A DNA stretch of 5,349 nucleotides from Acidimicrobiaceae bacterium (GTDB lineage Bacteria > Actinomycetota > Acidimicrobiia > Acidimicrobiales > UBA8190). This document shows positions 1 to 4,710 of this stretch, piece after piece (the stretch's first letter is position 1; the number at the start of each line of letters is the position of its first letter). Under the pieces are notes generated by a model. The model did no database searches, was not told the DNA's origin, and saw only the letters and a program-made list of their open reading frames with translations. The translations under genes and the position numbers were made by a program. The stretch is taken from the NCBI GenBank assembly GCA_003453695.1, contig DMNK01000137.1:10475-15823 (forward strand). Direction: 5' to 3'.

Positions 1-413
1 ACCTGGACGAGGCCGACGAACTGGCGGACGAGATCGTGGTCATCGACCACGGGCAGGTCATCGCCGCCGGCACCAGCCAGGAGCTCAAGAACCGCATCGG
101 CGGGGACATCCTCGAGTTCGCCGTGCTCGAGCGTGACCGGCTGGGCGAGGCGGCGGAGGCCGTCGGCTCGCTGTCGGAAGCCGAGCCCGTCCTCGACGTC
201 GAGACGGGCAGGCTCAGCCTGCGGGTGGGCGACGGCGGCTCACAGGCGCTGGTGGAGACGGTGCGGCGCCTCGACCATCTCGGCGTGCGCGCCGAAGGGC
301 TCGGTATCCGCCGGCCGTCCCTCGACGACGTGTTCCTGGCCCTCACCGGTCACGGCGCCGAAGAGGAAGAGGCCAGCCCCGCCCACCGCCGGCGCGCCAG
401 CCGCAGCCACTGA
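1..413 (+). CDS. ABC transporter ATP-binding protein, C-terminal part (drug-exporter type), 5' end outside window
   Basis: This is the C-terminal part of the nucleotide-binding subunit of an ABC-2 exporter; it would hydrolyse ATP on the cytoplasmic face to drive the permease encoded next. The reading frame is already open at base 3 and begins LDEADELADEIVVIDHGQV, the stretch that follows Walker B and the switch residue in DrrA-type ATPases (usual form YLDEADxLADRIxVxDxGxxxAxGT). The Walker A, signature and Walker B motifs lie upstream of the window. After this comes an accessory C-terminal domain of DUF4162 type ending in RRPSLDDVFLALTGH, the canonical end of this family, and then a charged, probably disordered tail rich in Glu and Arg. 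The permease gene starts 13 nt after the TGA, so the two are almost certainly one operon. The substrate cannot be read from the sequence; drug, lipid or glycoconjugate export are all possible. No frameshift is seen. Confidence 0.93.
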   Translation, partial: LDEADELADEIVVIDHGQVIAAGTSQELKNRIGGDILEFAVLERDRLGEAAEAVGSLSEAEPVLDVETGRLSLRVGDGGSQALVETVRRLDHLGVRAEGLGIRRPSLDDVFLALTGHGAEEEEASPAHRRRASRSH

Positions 414-426
414 TCGGAGACTCTCG

Positions 427-1254
427 ATGACCACCGCCGCCCTGCCCGCTCTCGTCGCCCTGGACATCCCGAACCCGCCCCTGGCCCAGCGGTTCCGTGT
501 CGGCGTTGCCGACGTGGCCACCCTGACGCTTCGGGAGCTGTACATCTGGTTCCGCAACCCGGCCTTCATCTTCTTCACGCTCATCCAACCCGTCATGTTC
601 GTGCTGCTGTTCCGCTACGTGTTCGGCGGAGCCATCCCCGTGAACATCCATGGTGGCTATGTGAACTTCCTCATGCCGGGCATCATCGCCCAGTCGGCTG
701 CCTTCGCCTCCTTCGGCACGGCCATCTCCTTGGCCCGGCAACTCCAGAAGGGCGTGATCGACCGCTTCCGCGCCATGCCCATGGCCCGCTCCGCCGTGCT
801 GCTCGGACGTCTGGTGGCCGACACGCTGCGGGTCATCCTCACCGTCATCCTCATCATCGCCGTCGGGTACGGCGTGGGCTTCCGGTTCTCGAACGGCGTG
901 GGGCCGGCACTCCTCATGATCGTCCTGTCCGTCGCCTTCGGCGTGGCCATCTGCACCATCAGCGGCTTCGTCGGGCTGGCGATCAAGGACGAGGAATCCG
1001 TCGGCTCCTTCGGCCTGGTGTGGCTCTTCCCGCTCACCTTCGTGAGCTCCGCCTTCGTCCCGGTGGCGTCGATGCCGGGCTGGCTGCAGGCCTTCGCCAA
1101 GAACCAACCGGTCACCGTCGTGATCGACGAGCTGCGTTCGCTGGCGCTGGGTGGCCCGCTCGTCCTGCACGCCTGGCAGAGCGCGTTGTGGCTCGCCGGC
1201 ATCATCGCCGTCTTCGTGCCGCTCGCCGTCCGGGCCTACCGACAGGCAGGCTGA
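427..1254 (+). CDS. ABC-2 type transporter permease (DrrB-like exporter membrane subunit)
   Basis: This 275-residue protein is the membrane subunit partnering the ATPase encoded just upstream. An N-terminal cytoplasmic segment (about 1-45) precedes six hydrophobic segments at roughly 46-66, 78-101, 130-152, 158-184, 192-213 and 250-271, the usual ABC-2 topology. Family marks are the cytoplasmic loop at 107-135 (KGVIDRFRAMPMARSAVLLG), which contacts the ATPase, and the region at 208-243 with SAFVPVASMPGWLQAFAKNQ followed by P-V-T and a Leu-Gly-Gly, typical of DrrB/NodJ-type permeases. Length is normal for the family. I chose the ATG at 427 because GGAG at 416-419 sits 7 nt upstream and the start closely follows the ATPase stop. 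The same frame is open further upstream but there only reads through the ATPase gene out of frame. Substrate unknown. Confidence 0.94.
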   Translation: MTTAALPALVALDIPNPPLAQRFRVGVADVATLTLRELYIWFRNPAFIFFTLIQPVMFVLLFRYVFGGAIPVNIHGGYVNFLMPGIIAQSAAFASFGTAISLARQLQKGVIDRFRAMPMARSAVLLGRLVADTLRVILTVILIIAVGYGVGFRFSNGVGPALLMIVLSVAFGVAICTISGFVGLAIKDEESVGSFGLVWLFPLTFVSSAFVPVASMPGWLQAFAKNQPVTVVIDELRSLALGGPLVLHAWQSALWLAGIIAVFVPLAVRAYRQAG

Positions 1255-1270
1255 CGCCCCAGGTACGGGC

Positions 1271-1290
1271 ACGCCTGGTGCGTCAGGTGT
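1271..1290 (+). terminator. Hairpin between convergent genes, possible terminator
   Basis: Bases 1271-1277 (ACGCCTG) can pair with 1284-1290 (CAGGTGT), giving a 7-bp stem with one G-U pair and a 6-nt loop, 17 nt after the permease stop. It lies in the 60-bp gap between two convergent stop codons, where a terminator is expected. There is no U-tract after it, and on the minus strand the wobble becomes an A-C mismatch, so it would work mainly for the plus strand if at all. Confidence 0.3.
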
Positions 1291-1314
1291 CCGAGTGGCT
1301 CCTCCCGAGCCCGC

Positions 1315-2067
1315 TCACTGCGAACGCAGCTGCACCAGCGCCGCCGCCATGGCACCGACTGCCGCCACCGTGAGCAGGACGAGGCCCCACCCGACACTGG
1401 CGCTCACCGAGCCGAACAAGGTTCCCGGAGTGCCCGTCAGCGATGACGGCGTGCGATCGACGTCGTAGGCGACGCGGGAGATGTCGTAGATGGCGAGGCC
1501 CAACAGGGCGAAGGCGACGGCGGCGGCCAGCTGCCGGAGCGGACGCTGGCGCGTGACGAGCATCAGGGATCCGAGCACGACAAGGACGACCCCTCCCGCG
1601 AACGTGAGCCATCCGTTGACACCGATGGTGTCGGCGATCCCCGAGTCGATCCCGTTCGCCGAGATGCTGTGGCCCAGGAGCGACACCGATACCCATGGCG
1701 TGACCGAGCCGACCATGGCCAGGACGGCGCAGACGAGGAGCACGCTCGTGCCAGGGGTCAGCGCCACGGCCGTCGCATCCCGGGGCGCGGTGGTCCATCC
1801 TCCGTACTGTCCCGGGACACTCGGCGGGCCCGGCTGTCGAGGCTGCTGGTCGGCCGGCGAATGGGGCACGCCGAGAGACGGCGGATCCGCTCCCCCTTCC
1901 GCAGGCGGGGCGACCGGCTCCGGGACAGCCGGCGGGGGCGGCGGCTCGGCGCGCCGCAGCCTGCTCCAGTAACCGCCCTCGCCGTCTGCGCCAGTCGACT
2001 CCTCCCCGCCGTTGCCGGCCGACGGCTCTGGGGGGATGTCTTCGTCCGTGGGGGGAGCGGCGCTCAT
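1315..2067 (-). CDS. Proline-rich N-terminus, four-helix membrane protein of unknown function
   Basis: I do not recognise a named family for this 250-residue protein. Residues 1-100 are low-complexity and rich in Pro, Gly, Glu and Ala (a run of five Pro at 42-46, with YWSRLRR just before it) and lack hydrophobic segments, so they are probably a disordered cytoplasmic tail. Residues 106-246 contain four predicted membrane helices at about 106-128, 151-172, 178-198 and 221-246. The first ends in TPWVSVSLLG and is followed by an extracytoplasmic loop with NGIDSG, an arrangement common in small actinobacterial membrane proteins of unknown role. No catalytic motif is visible. The ATG at 2067 is the only reasonable start: it yields the whole Pro-rich tail and there is no competing Met before the first helix. 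It has no clear Shine-Dalgarno; instead a 6-bp interrupted palindrome (2068-2087) abuts it. The gene is convergent with the ABC permease and divergent from the gene at 2229. Confidence 0.85.
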   Translation of the reverse strand: MSAAPPTDEDIPPEPSAGNGGEESTGADGEGGYWSRLRRAEPPPPPAVPEPVAPPAEGGADPPSLGVPHSPADQQPRQPGPPSVPGQYGGWTTAPRDATAVALTPGTSVLLVCAVLAMVGSVTPWVSVSLLGHSISANGIDSGIADTIGVNGWLTFAGGVVLVVLGSLMLVTRQRPLRQLAAAVAFALLGLAIYDISRVAYDVDRTPSSLTGTPGTLFGSVSASVGWGLVLLTVAAVGAMAAALVQLRSQ

Positions 2068-2087
2068 CGAGTCACGACCACGACTCG
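2068..2087. promoter_or_regulatory. Interrupted palindrome abutting the start codon at 2067
   Basis: CGAGTC (2068-2073) and GACTCG (2082-2087) are perfect inverted copies separated by 8 nt. The repeat touches the start codon of the minus-strand membrane protein, where a Shine-Dalgarno would normally lie and none is seen. It could be an operator or an RNA hairpin in the leader. Chance is possible for a 6-bp repeat in GC-rich DNA. Confidence 0.3.
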
Positions 2088-2228
2088 TCCCGGGGACGTG
2101 TCGTCCTCAGGAAACGCCCACTGCGCACCCCGCCGTGGGACACGGGGCCCTCCTTCGTCCACTTCGCCATCGCCGAGACAGATGGTACGCCTCGCTCCGG
2201 GTTCGATGCCCGACTCGCAGCCGGCGGC
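2088..2228. other. Remainder of divergent intergenic region
   Basis: These bases complete the 161-bp gap between the divergent genes starting at 2067 (-) and 2229 (+), so promoters for both should lie here. For the minus strand, TACCAT (complement of 2182-2187) fits the loose actinobacterial TAnnnT -10 pattern, but it has no good -35 and would leave a leader of more than 100 nt. I see no convincing -10 for the plus-strand gene. No coding potential is evident. Confidence 0.4.
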
Positions 2229-2927
2229 ATGAGATTCTGGTACCCAATGCGGCAGCGCACTCGCAACAAGAGATTGCGGGCGAGCCAGACACTGCTGGGC
2301 TCGACTACCAGGGCCATTGCCTACGGCATCGGGCTCATGGGGCCCGACCCACGTCAGACGACGATCTACATCGTCGGAGGAGCGATCGTCCTCGTGATTC
2401 TCTTCGCCGTGGTGGCGGGGCCGGTCGTGATCCCAGGAGTATTGGCTCTCGCGCTGATCTTCTATGCGATCGACCAGCCTGCTGCTGTCGTCGTCACGAA
2501 CACCGGCGTGGCCATCCTCACCAGGAGCGTGTTCACGGGGCGGCCGAAGAAGCTGTTGTCCGTCGTTCCGCTCTCCGATGTGGCTGACTCTCGAGTTCAG
2601 CCTTCGGGGAGTTTCGTCGAGTTGCCGTCGGAGCGGATCTGGCTCCGCAAGCGGGAGTTCGAGTTCCTGGCGTCAGCAGCCAGGGCGCCCGCCCACCCGA
2701 TCGAACAACCCTCGGAGCGCGTTGCACCGGCCGTTGGGCGACCTCCGGCTCCAGCTGGGCCGAGCCCAGGGTGGTATCCCGTGGGGGGAAGGTTCGACGA
2801 AGTGGTCTTCTGGGACGGACGCAAGTACACCGCTCGCAATCTGTGGCGAGACGACGCGTGGCACGACGTTCCGCTCAATTTCTACTCGGGCGGACCGCCC
2901 AAACCCGAAGACCGCCTGGAGAAGTGA
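2229..2927 (+). CDS. Membrane protein with PH-like segment and variant DUF2510-like C-terminus
   Basis: This 232-residue protein is probably held in the cytoplasmic membrane with both ends inside. The N-terminus (1-44) is basic. Residues 45-63 and 65-81 form a hydrophobic hairpin. Residues 84-150 (VVVTNTGVAILTRS, then VPLSDV, SFVELPSERIWLRKREFEFL) alternate like the beta-rich bacterial PH-like domains found after such hairpins. A Pro/Ala linker (152-180) leads to GWYPVGGRFDEVVFWDGRKY at 181-200 and a tryptophan-rich end, which resembles the DUF2510 motif (GWYPDPxG...RYWDGxxWT) but lacks the usual Asp-Pro and has Tyr for the last Trp. DUF2510 tails are widespread in actinobacterial membrane proteins; their function is not established. 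The start is uncertain: neither ATG 2229 nor ATG 2247 (residue 7) has a good Shine-Dalgarno, and the frame is open upstream without ATG, GTG or TTG as far back as the neighbouring gene. A strong hairpin follows the stop. Confidence 0.8.
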   Translation: MRFWYPMRQRTRNKRLRASQTLLGSTTRAIAYGIGLMGPDPRQTTIYIVGGAIVLVILFAVVAGPVVIPGVLALALIFYAIDQPAAVVVTNTGVAILTRSVFTGRPKKLLSVVPLSDVADSRVQPSGSFVELPSERIWLRKREFEFLASAARAPAHPIEQPSERVAPAVGRPPAPAGPSPGWYPVGGRFDEVVFWDGRKYTARNLWRDDAWHDVPLNFYSGGPPKPEDRLEK

Positions 2928-2960
2928 GAGGCAAGCTCGGAAAACCCAAGCGTCATTCTC

Positions 2961-2989
2961 GGTCACGTGGCCCCGCCCGGGGCGTGACC
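2961..2989 (+). terminator. Strong GC hairpin after the DUF2510-like gene, probable terminator
   Basis: GGTCACG (2961-2967) pairs perfectly with CGTGACC (2983-2989). Inside, CCCC (2971-2974) pairs with GGGG (2979-2982) across a four-base loop, with a 3-nt bulge on the 5' side. It begins 34 nt after the stop at 2927. There is no U-tract, so it would be a GC-hairpin-only terminator of the kind often proposed in actinobacteria, or an mRNA 3'-end stabiliser. Confidence 0.5.
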
Positions 2990-3051
2990 TGGCCGCACGT
3001 GTTCCCGTGTTGGAGCCAGCCTCCTCGACTCGCGAATGAGTTGGTGGGATC

Positions 3052-3150
3052 GTGAACAACAGCAACGCTGTGCCCAGAGACCGGCTTACTCAGTTCCACC
3101 AACTGGAGCGACGGTCAGCTCAGGCGACCTACTCCAGCTACCAGAAGTGA
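3052..3150 (+). CDS. Possible small ORF, 32 residues (GTG start)
   Basis: From the GTG at 3052 the frame encodes 32 residues, beginning MNNSNAVPRDRLTQFHQLER and ending in SSYQK, then TGA at 3148-3150. The composition is protein-like (mixed polar and charged, basic, no long Arg/Pro/Ala runs like those of shadow frames). A weak ribosome-binding candidate, GGTGGG (3043-3048), lies only 3 nt before the GTG. A stop at 3037-3039 closes the frame upstream, so this is not the tail of a larger gene. No family is recognised. A 33-codon open stretch arises easily by chance, so this is only a candidate. It would precede the membrane protein at 3260 by 109 nt. Confidence 0.22.
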   Translation: MNNSNAVPRDRLTQFHQLERRSAQATYSSYQK

Positions 3151-3247
3151 CCCGACTTTCGGAGGAGTACCGAGTCCCCGGCATCCCACTCGGGGCGAGC
3201 CTGCAATTGTAGCCTGCTCTCGTCCCCTCCTGATGAACCAAGCCAAC

Positions 3248-3256
3248 GGGGGTGAG
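3248..3256 (+). promoter_or_regulatory. Ribosome binding site deciding the start at 3260
   Basis: GGGGGTGAG at 3248-3256 is the only purine-rich Shine-Dalgarno-like stretch near the N-terminus of the Cys/His membrane protein. Its spacing favours ATG 3260; it would be internal if ATG 3233 were used. Confidence 0.6.
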
Positions 3257-3259
3257 CAC

Positions 3260-3733
3260 ATGACTGAAACGCCGAGCAATGCCTCCGACGCGCCGACGCC
3301 GGAGTTCGCCCCAGCCAGCGCGGGAAACAGAGTTACCTGGGTAATCGGCCTGGTCGTCCTTATCATCGCTATCGCTCTGCTGATTGCCTTCTTCGGCTCC
3401 CTTCGTCATTGGTTCGCGACCCACACCGGTACTCTCCATGGTGGCCCTGACCTCTACTACAACTTCTGGTCTGGTTTCGGCTCCGACCTCGGAGAAGCGA
3501 CGCTCATCAGCGCCGTTAGCATCGGTGTCTACACCGGCGTCCGCAAAGTGAACTGCCACACCAAAGGCTGCTGGCGAATTGGCCACCACCCACTCGACGG
3601 GACGCCGTACATCCTCTGCAAGCACCATCATCCGGGCGTGCCAAATCATGGTGCTACGCACCAGCAGATCCTCACTCAGCACCACAAGTACAAGCTCGAA
3701 CACGAAGCCAAGCAGGGAGCCGCCGCCTCCTGA
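3260..3733 (+). CDS. Small membrane protein with Cys/His cluster, phage/actinobacterial type, function unknown
   Basis: The 157-residue product has a polar N-terminus (1-24), a strong membrane helix at about 25-46, the motif YYNFWSGFGSDLGEATLISA at 66-85 leading into a second helix (about 79-95), and then a Cys/His-rich tail: Cys99, His100, Cys104, His109, His110, Cys120 and His122-124, with GCWRIGHHPLDGTPYILCKH as its core. From memory, not from a search, proteins with this SGFGSD...NCHxxxCWRxGxHxxxGTPYxxCxxHHP layout occur in actinobacteria and actinobacteriophages, usually labelled only as membrane or hypothetical proteins. The tail could bind a metal such as Zn; that is inference. I chose ATG 3260 because GGGGGTGAG (3248-3256) lies just before it; an in-frame ATG at 3233 would add nine residues but would place this purine-rich site inside the gene. 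Codon choice is less GC-biased than in neighbouring genes, and an IS fragment begins about 15 bp past its stop, suggesting an acquired segment. Confidence 0.85.
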   Translation: MTETPSNASDAPTPEFAPASAGNRVTWVIGLVVLIIAIALLIAFFGSLRHWFATHTGTLHGGPDLYYNFWSGFGSDLGEATLISAVSIGVYTGVRKVNCHTKGCWRIGHHPLDGTPYILCKHHHPGVPNHGATHQQILTQHHKYKLEHEAKQGAAAS

Positions 3734-3748
3734 CCTCGAATCGGAGCC

Positions 3749-3820
3749 GACCTGGCCGTGTGCGACAAGGGCCAACACTGCGTCGTAACGCTGTTCGATC
3801 CTGCTGCGCTCCACCAGCAC
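3749..3820 (-). pseudogene. 5' fragment of a transposase gene (probable IS481 type)
   Basis: From a GTG at 3820 the minus strand encodes VLVERSRIEQRYDAVLALVA followed by HGQV, about 24 residues. This resembles the start of IS481-type transposases, which commonly open with a short leader and then V/IEQRYxAVLxVxxG before the helix-turn-helix. An excellent Shine-Dalgarno, GGAGGAGG (complement of 3828-3835), sits 7 nt before the GTG. After about codon 24 the similarity ends: the frame stays open only by accident through the antisense of the membrane protein gene. The helix-turn-helix is incomplete and the whole DDE catalytic domain is missing, so the product is dead. The family call rests on this short N-terminus together with the repeats just upstream; IS21 or IS3 relatives remain possible. 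The breakpoint falls between the membrane gene stop (3733) and about 3750. Confidence 0.55.
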
Positions 3821-3827
3821 TCGGCCA

Positions 3828-3850
3828 CCTCCTCCGCTCAGTGAGAGCGG
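3828..3850 (-). promoter_or_regulatory. Ribosome binding site and adjoining hairpin of the transposase remnant
   Basis: On the minus strand a perfect 6-bp stem with a 5-nt loop (CCGCTC 3834-3839 with GAGCGG 3845-3850) overlaps the first two bases of the Shine-Dalgarno (3828-3835). Such a hairpin could have limited transposase translation. It is now a relic in front of a truncated gene. Confidence 0.4.
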
Positions 3851-3863
3851 AACGGTGGGGCGA

Positions 3864-3954
3864 GGTGTCAAACACCAGCCGAGACTCTGTAAAGCATCAG
3901 CCGAGACTGCGGAAAAGATGACCCGAGACCAATCTGTCCAAGGTCACCCGAGGC
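3864..3954 (-). repeat. Four tandem 22-25 bp repeats, probable IS terminal/transposase-binding repeats
   Basis: Read on the minus strand from 3954 downwards there are four units: 25, 22, 22 and 22 bp (plus-strand 3930-3954, 3908-3929, 3886-3907, 3864-3885). Each begins GTCTCGG or a near copy (GCCTCGG in the outermost) followed by (C/G)T then G or C, and continues with a T-rich part resembling TGATCTTTNACA. The inner two are the most alike; the outermost is degenerate and longer. The innermost ends in a small palindrome, GGTGT-CAA-ACACC (3864-3876). Multiple short direct repeats upstream of the transposase gene are expected of an IS end that binds transposase, and the truncated transposase start at 3820 has the matching orientation. 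Only one end of the element is present in the window. Confidence 0.7.
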
Positions 3955-3965
3955 AATACACCTAT

Positions 3966-4041
3966 TGGTGGGCCGCCCGGGGCTCGAACCCGGCACCTTG
4001 GGATTAAAAGTCCCCTGCTCTACCCGATGAGCTAGCGGCCC
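3966..4041 (-). tRNA. tRNA-Lys (anticodon UUU)
   Basis: The minus strand folds into a complete 76-nt tRNA. The acceptor stem is 7 perfect pairs (GGGCCGC with GCGGCCC), the D stem is GCTC/GAGC with an 8-nt loop, and the anticodon loop CTTTTAA carries anticodon TTT, reading AAA and AAG. The variable loop is 5 nt, the T stem is 5 perfect pairs (CCGGG/CCCGG) and the T loop is TTCGAGC. The discriminator A73 and the CCA are encoded (ACCA at 3969-3966). One oddity is a G27-A43 mismatch at the top of the anticodon stem. The gene reads away from the DinB-fold gene on the same strand, 62 nt downstream of it. I see no terminator after it: the IS remnant starts within about 11 bp. Confidence 0.97.
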
Positions 4042-4066
4042 TGGAGCGGATCCAAGTCCTGATCGC

Positions 4067-4072
4067 ACCATA
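4067..4072 (-). promoter_or_regulatory. Possible -10 element for tRNA-Lys
   Basis: TATGGT on the minus strand (complement of 4067-4072) matches TAnnnT and would give a short leader of about 19-20 nt before the tRNA, a normal length for removal by RNase P. No good -35 is seen 17 nt upstream, so read-through from the upstream gene is an alternative. Confidence 0.3.
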
Positions 4073-4103
4073 TCGGAGGTCAGGGCCCTGCCATCAGCTC
4101 CAC

Positions 4104-4652
4104 TCAGGGCGTGCTGCGTCTCCAGCCGGGATCTCTTCCGAGCAACGCCACCAGGCGGTCGGTCACCGACGCGCCTTCGGACACAGCTACCGACGCGCTG
4201 AACATTCCGGATGCTCGATACTCGGCTTCGTGCCCCAGCGCTCCCCTCAGAGCGATCGCACACAACTCCTCGTCCAAGTGCGCATCCACTCCGAGCGCCG
4301 TGGCGAGGTCCCAGGTGTGGACCAGGACCTCGGTGCGGAGCGCAGGCAGCAGGCCCGGCAGGTCGACCGGAGAGTCCGGCAGCAGCTCGCCGTACTCATG
4401 TAGAAGCGTGGACAGCGCCTCATGGGTGAGCTCCCAGCGAGGAACGGGATCGCCCTTGGGGCGTTTCGGCTTGGCACCGAGCGGCCTGAGGACGAGCACG
4501 TCGTGAAACCCGATCACGTGCTCCACGAGCCCCCGTGCGTCCCATTCCGGACAGGGCGAGGGCCGGTCCCATCGGCCTTCGCCTCTGGCCACGACCGACG
4601 AGAAGCCGGCGCAAGCCCGAAGGTGCTGACCTGACAGCTCCGACAGCCCCAT
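4104..4652 (-). CDS. Maleylpyruvate isomerase N-terminal / DinB-fold family protein (TIGR03086-like)
   Basis: This 182-residue protein belongs to the DinB-like four-helix metalloprotein fold shared with mycothiol-dependent maleylpyruvate isomerase. Family marks: W28 followed by PSPCPEWDARGLVEHVIG (31-48), then LRTEVLVHTWDLATALG (105-121), and the C-terminal FSASVAVSEGASVTDRLVAL ending LLGRDPGW (151-177). The metal triad is present as His45, Glu108 and His112, corresponding to the His-Glu-His ligands of this fold. In actinobacteria many members are thought to be mycothiol-dependent transferases, but the substrate of this one is unknown and the isomerase name should not be taken as its reaction. 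Length and the intact triad suggest an active protein. The start is well supported by AGGAGG (complement of 4657-4662) 4 nt before the ATG. It is divergent from the gene at 4711, with tRNA-Lys downstream on the same strand. Confidence 0.88.
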   Translation of the reverse strand: MGLSELSGQHLRACAGFSSVVARGEGRWDRPSPCPEWDARGLVEHVIGFHDVLVLRPLGAKPKRPKGDPVPRWELTHEALSTLLHEYGELLPDSPVDLPGLLPALRTEVLVHTWDLATALGVDAHLDEELCAIALRGALGHEAEYRASGMFSASVAVSEGASVTDRLVALLGRDPGWRRSTP

Positions 4653-4656
4653 GTCG

Positions 4657-4662
4657 CCTCCT
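4657..4662 (-). promoter_or_regulatory. Ribosome binding site of the DinB-fold gene
   Basis: AGGAGG on the minus strand lies 4 nt before the ATG at 4652 and fixes that start. Confidence 0.7.
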
Positions 4663-4699
4663 CACCCGAGTCCTGGGCCGGTCGGCAGGCGCCCGGAAG

Positions 4700-4705
4700 T
4701 AGGGT
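4700..4705 (+). promoter_or_regulatory. Candidate -10 box for a leaderless transcript starting at ATG 4711
   Basis: TAGGGT fits the actinobacterial TAnnnT -10 pattern, and its last T lies 6 nt before the A of ATG 4711. This is the spacing expected if transcription begins at the start codon. The AGGG inside it could instead act as a weak Shine-Dalgarno 6 nt from the ATG. The divergent gap is only 58 bp (4653-4710). Confidence 0.4.
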
Positions 4706-4710
4706 CGATC

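Larger units (their letters stand above)
2928..3259. other. Long intergenic region with several small inverted repeats
   Basis: No recognised gene fills this 332-bp gap. Besides the 2961-2989 hairpin and a possible short ORF at 3052-3150, it holds these inverted repeats: AGTTGGTGG (3039-3047) with CCACCAACT (3096-3104); CAGTT (3091-3095) with AACTG (3101-3105); CTGGAG (3103-3108) with CTCCAG (3132-3137); a bulged stem at 3154-3176 (GACT and CGG with CCG and AGTC) with GGAGGAG partly in its loop; and CCCCG (3176-3180) with CGGGG (3191-3195). Several cannot form together. Composition is less GC-rich than to the left. I recognise no riboswitch or known ncRNA, and no clear promoter for the gene at 3260. 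Confidence 0.5.
3749..3960 (-). mobile_element. Solo end of an insertion sequence (probable IS481 type), truncated
   Basis: This combines the repeat array and the 5' transposase fragment into one IS remnant of about 210 bp, oriented on the minus strand. The outer end lies near 3954-3960 (a minus-strand TGTATT at 3960-3955 is a possible tip), 5 to 11 bp from the encoded CCA of tRNA-Lys. The inner end is a deletion or recombination breakpoint within about 16 bp of the stop of the Cys/His membrane protein. No second IS end is found in the window, so the element cannot move on its own. Exact limits need comparison with an intact copy. Confidence 0.55.

Noticed and set aside
343..1272. A 309-residue minus-strand open frame across the ABC genes
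   Set aside because: It is rich in Asp, Gly, His and Arg in the manner of an antisense shadow, and the plus strand encodes clear ABC proteins.
2197..2213. A GGGTTCGATGCCC stretch resembling a tRNA T-arm
   Set aside because: No acceptor, D or anticodon arm can be found at the right distance, and the outer T-stem pair fails.
1490..2232. Plus-strand open frames opposite the Pro-rich membrane protein
   Set aside because: Their composition is Arg/Ser/Ala/Thr-rich shadow-like, with no motifs, while the minus frame has clear membrane helices.
3233..3259. Upstream ATG adding nine residues to the Cys/His membrane protein
   Set aside because: It lacks a ribosome site, while GGGGGTGAG lies just before ATG 3260.
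3086..3871. A 261-residue minus-strand open frame covering the Cys/His membrane gene
   Set aside because: Only its first part from GTG 3820 looks like a real (transposase) N-terminus. The rest is antisense to a well-supported gene and shows no family features.
3864..3954. CRISPR-like look of four short repeats at 22-25 bp spacing
   Set aside because: The repeats follow each other with no separate spacers, diverge from one another, and sit before a transposase start. They are better read as IS end repeats.
4651..4710. Upstream ATG adding 20 residues to the NIPSNAP-like protein
   Set aside because: The extension is Pro/Gly/Arg noise, overlaps the start of the divergent gene, and the domain begins at 4711.
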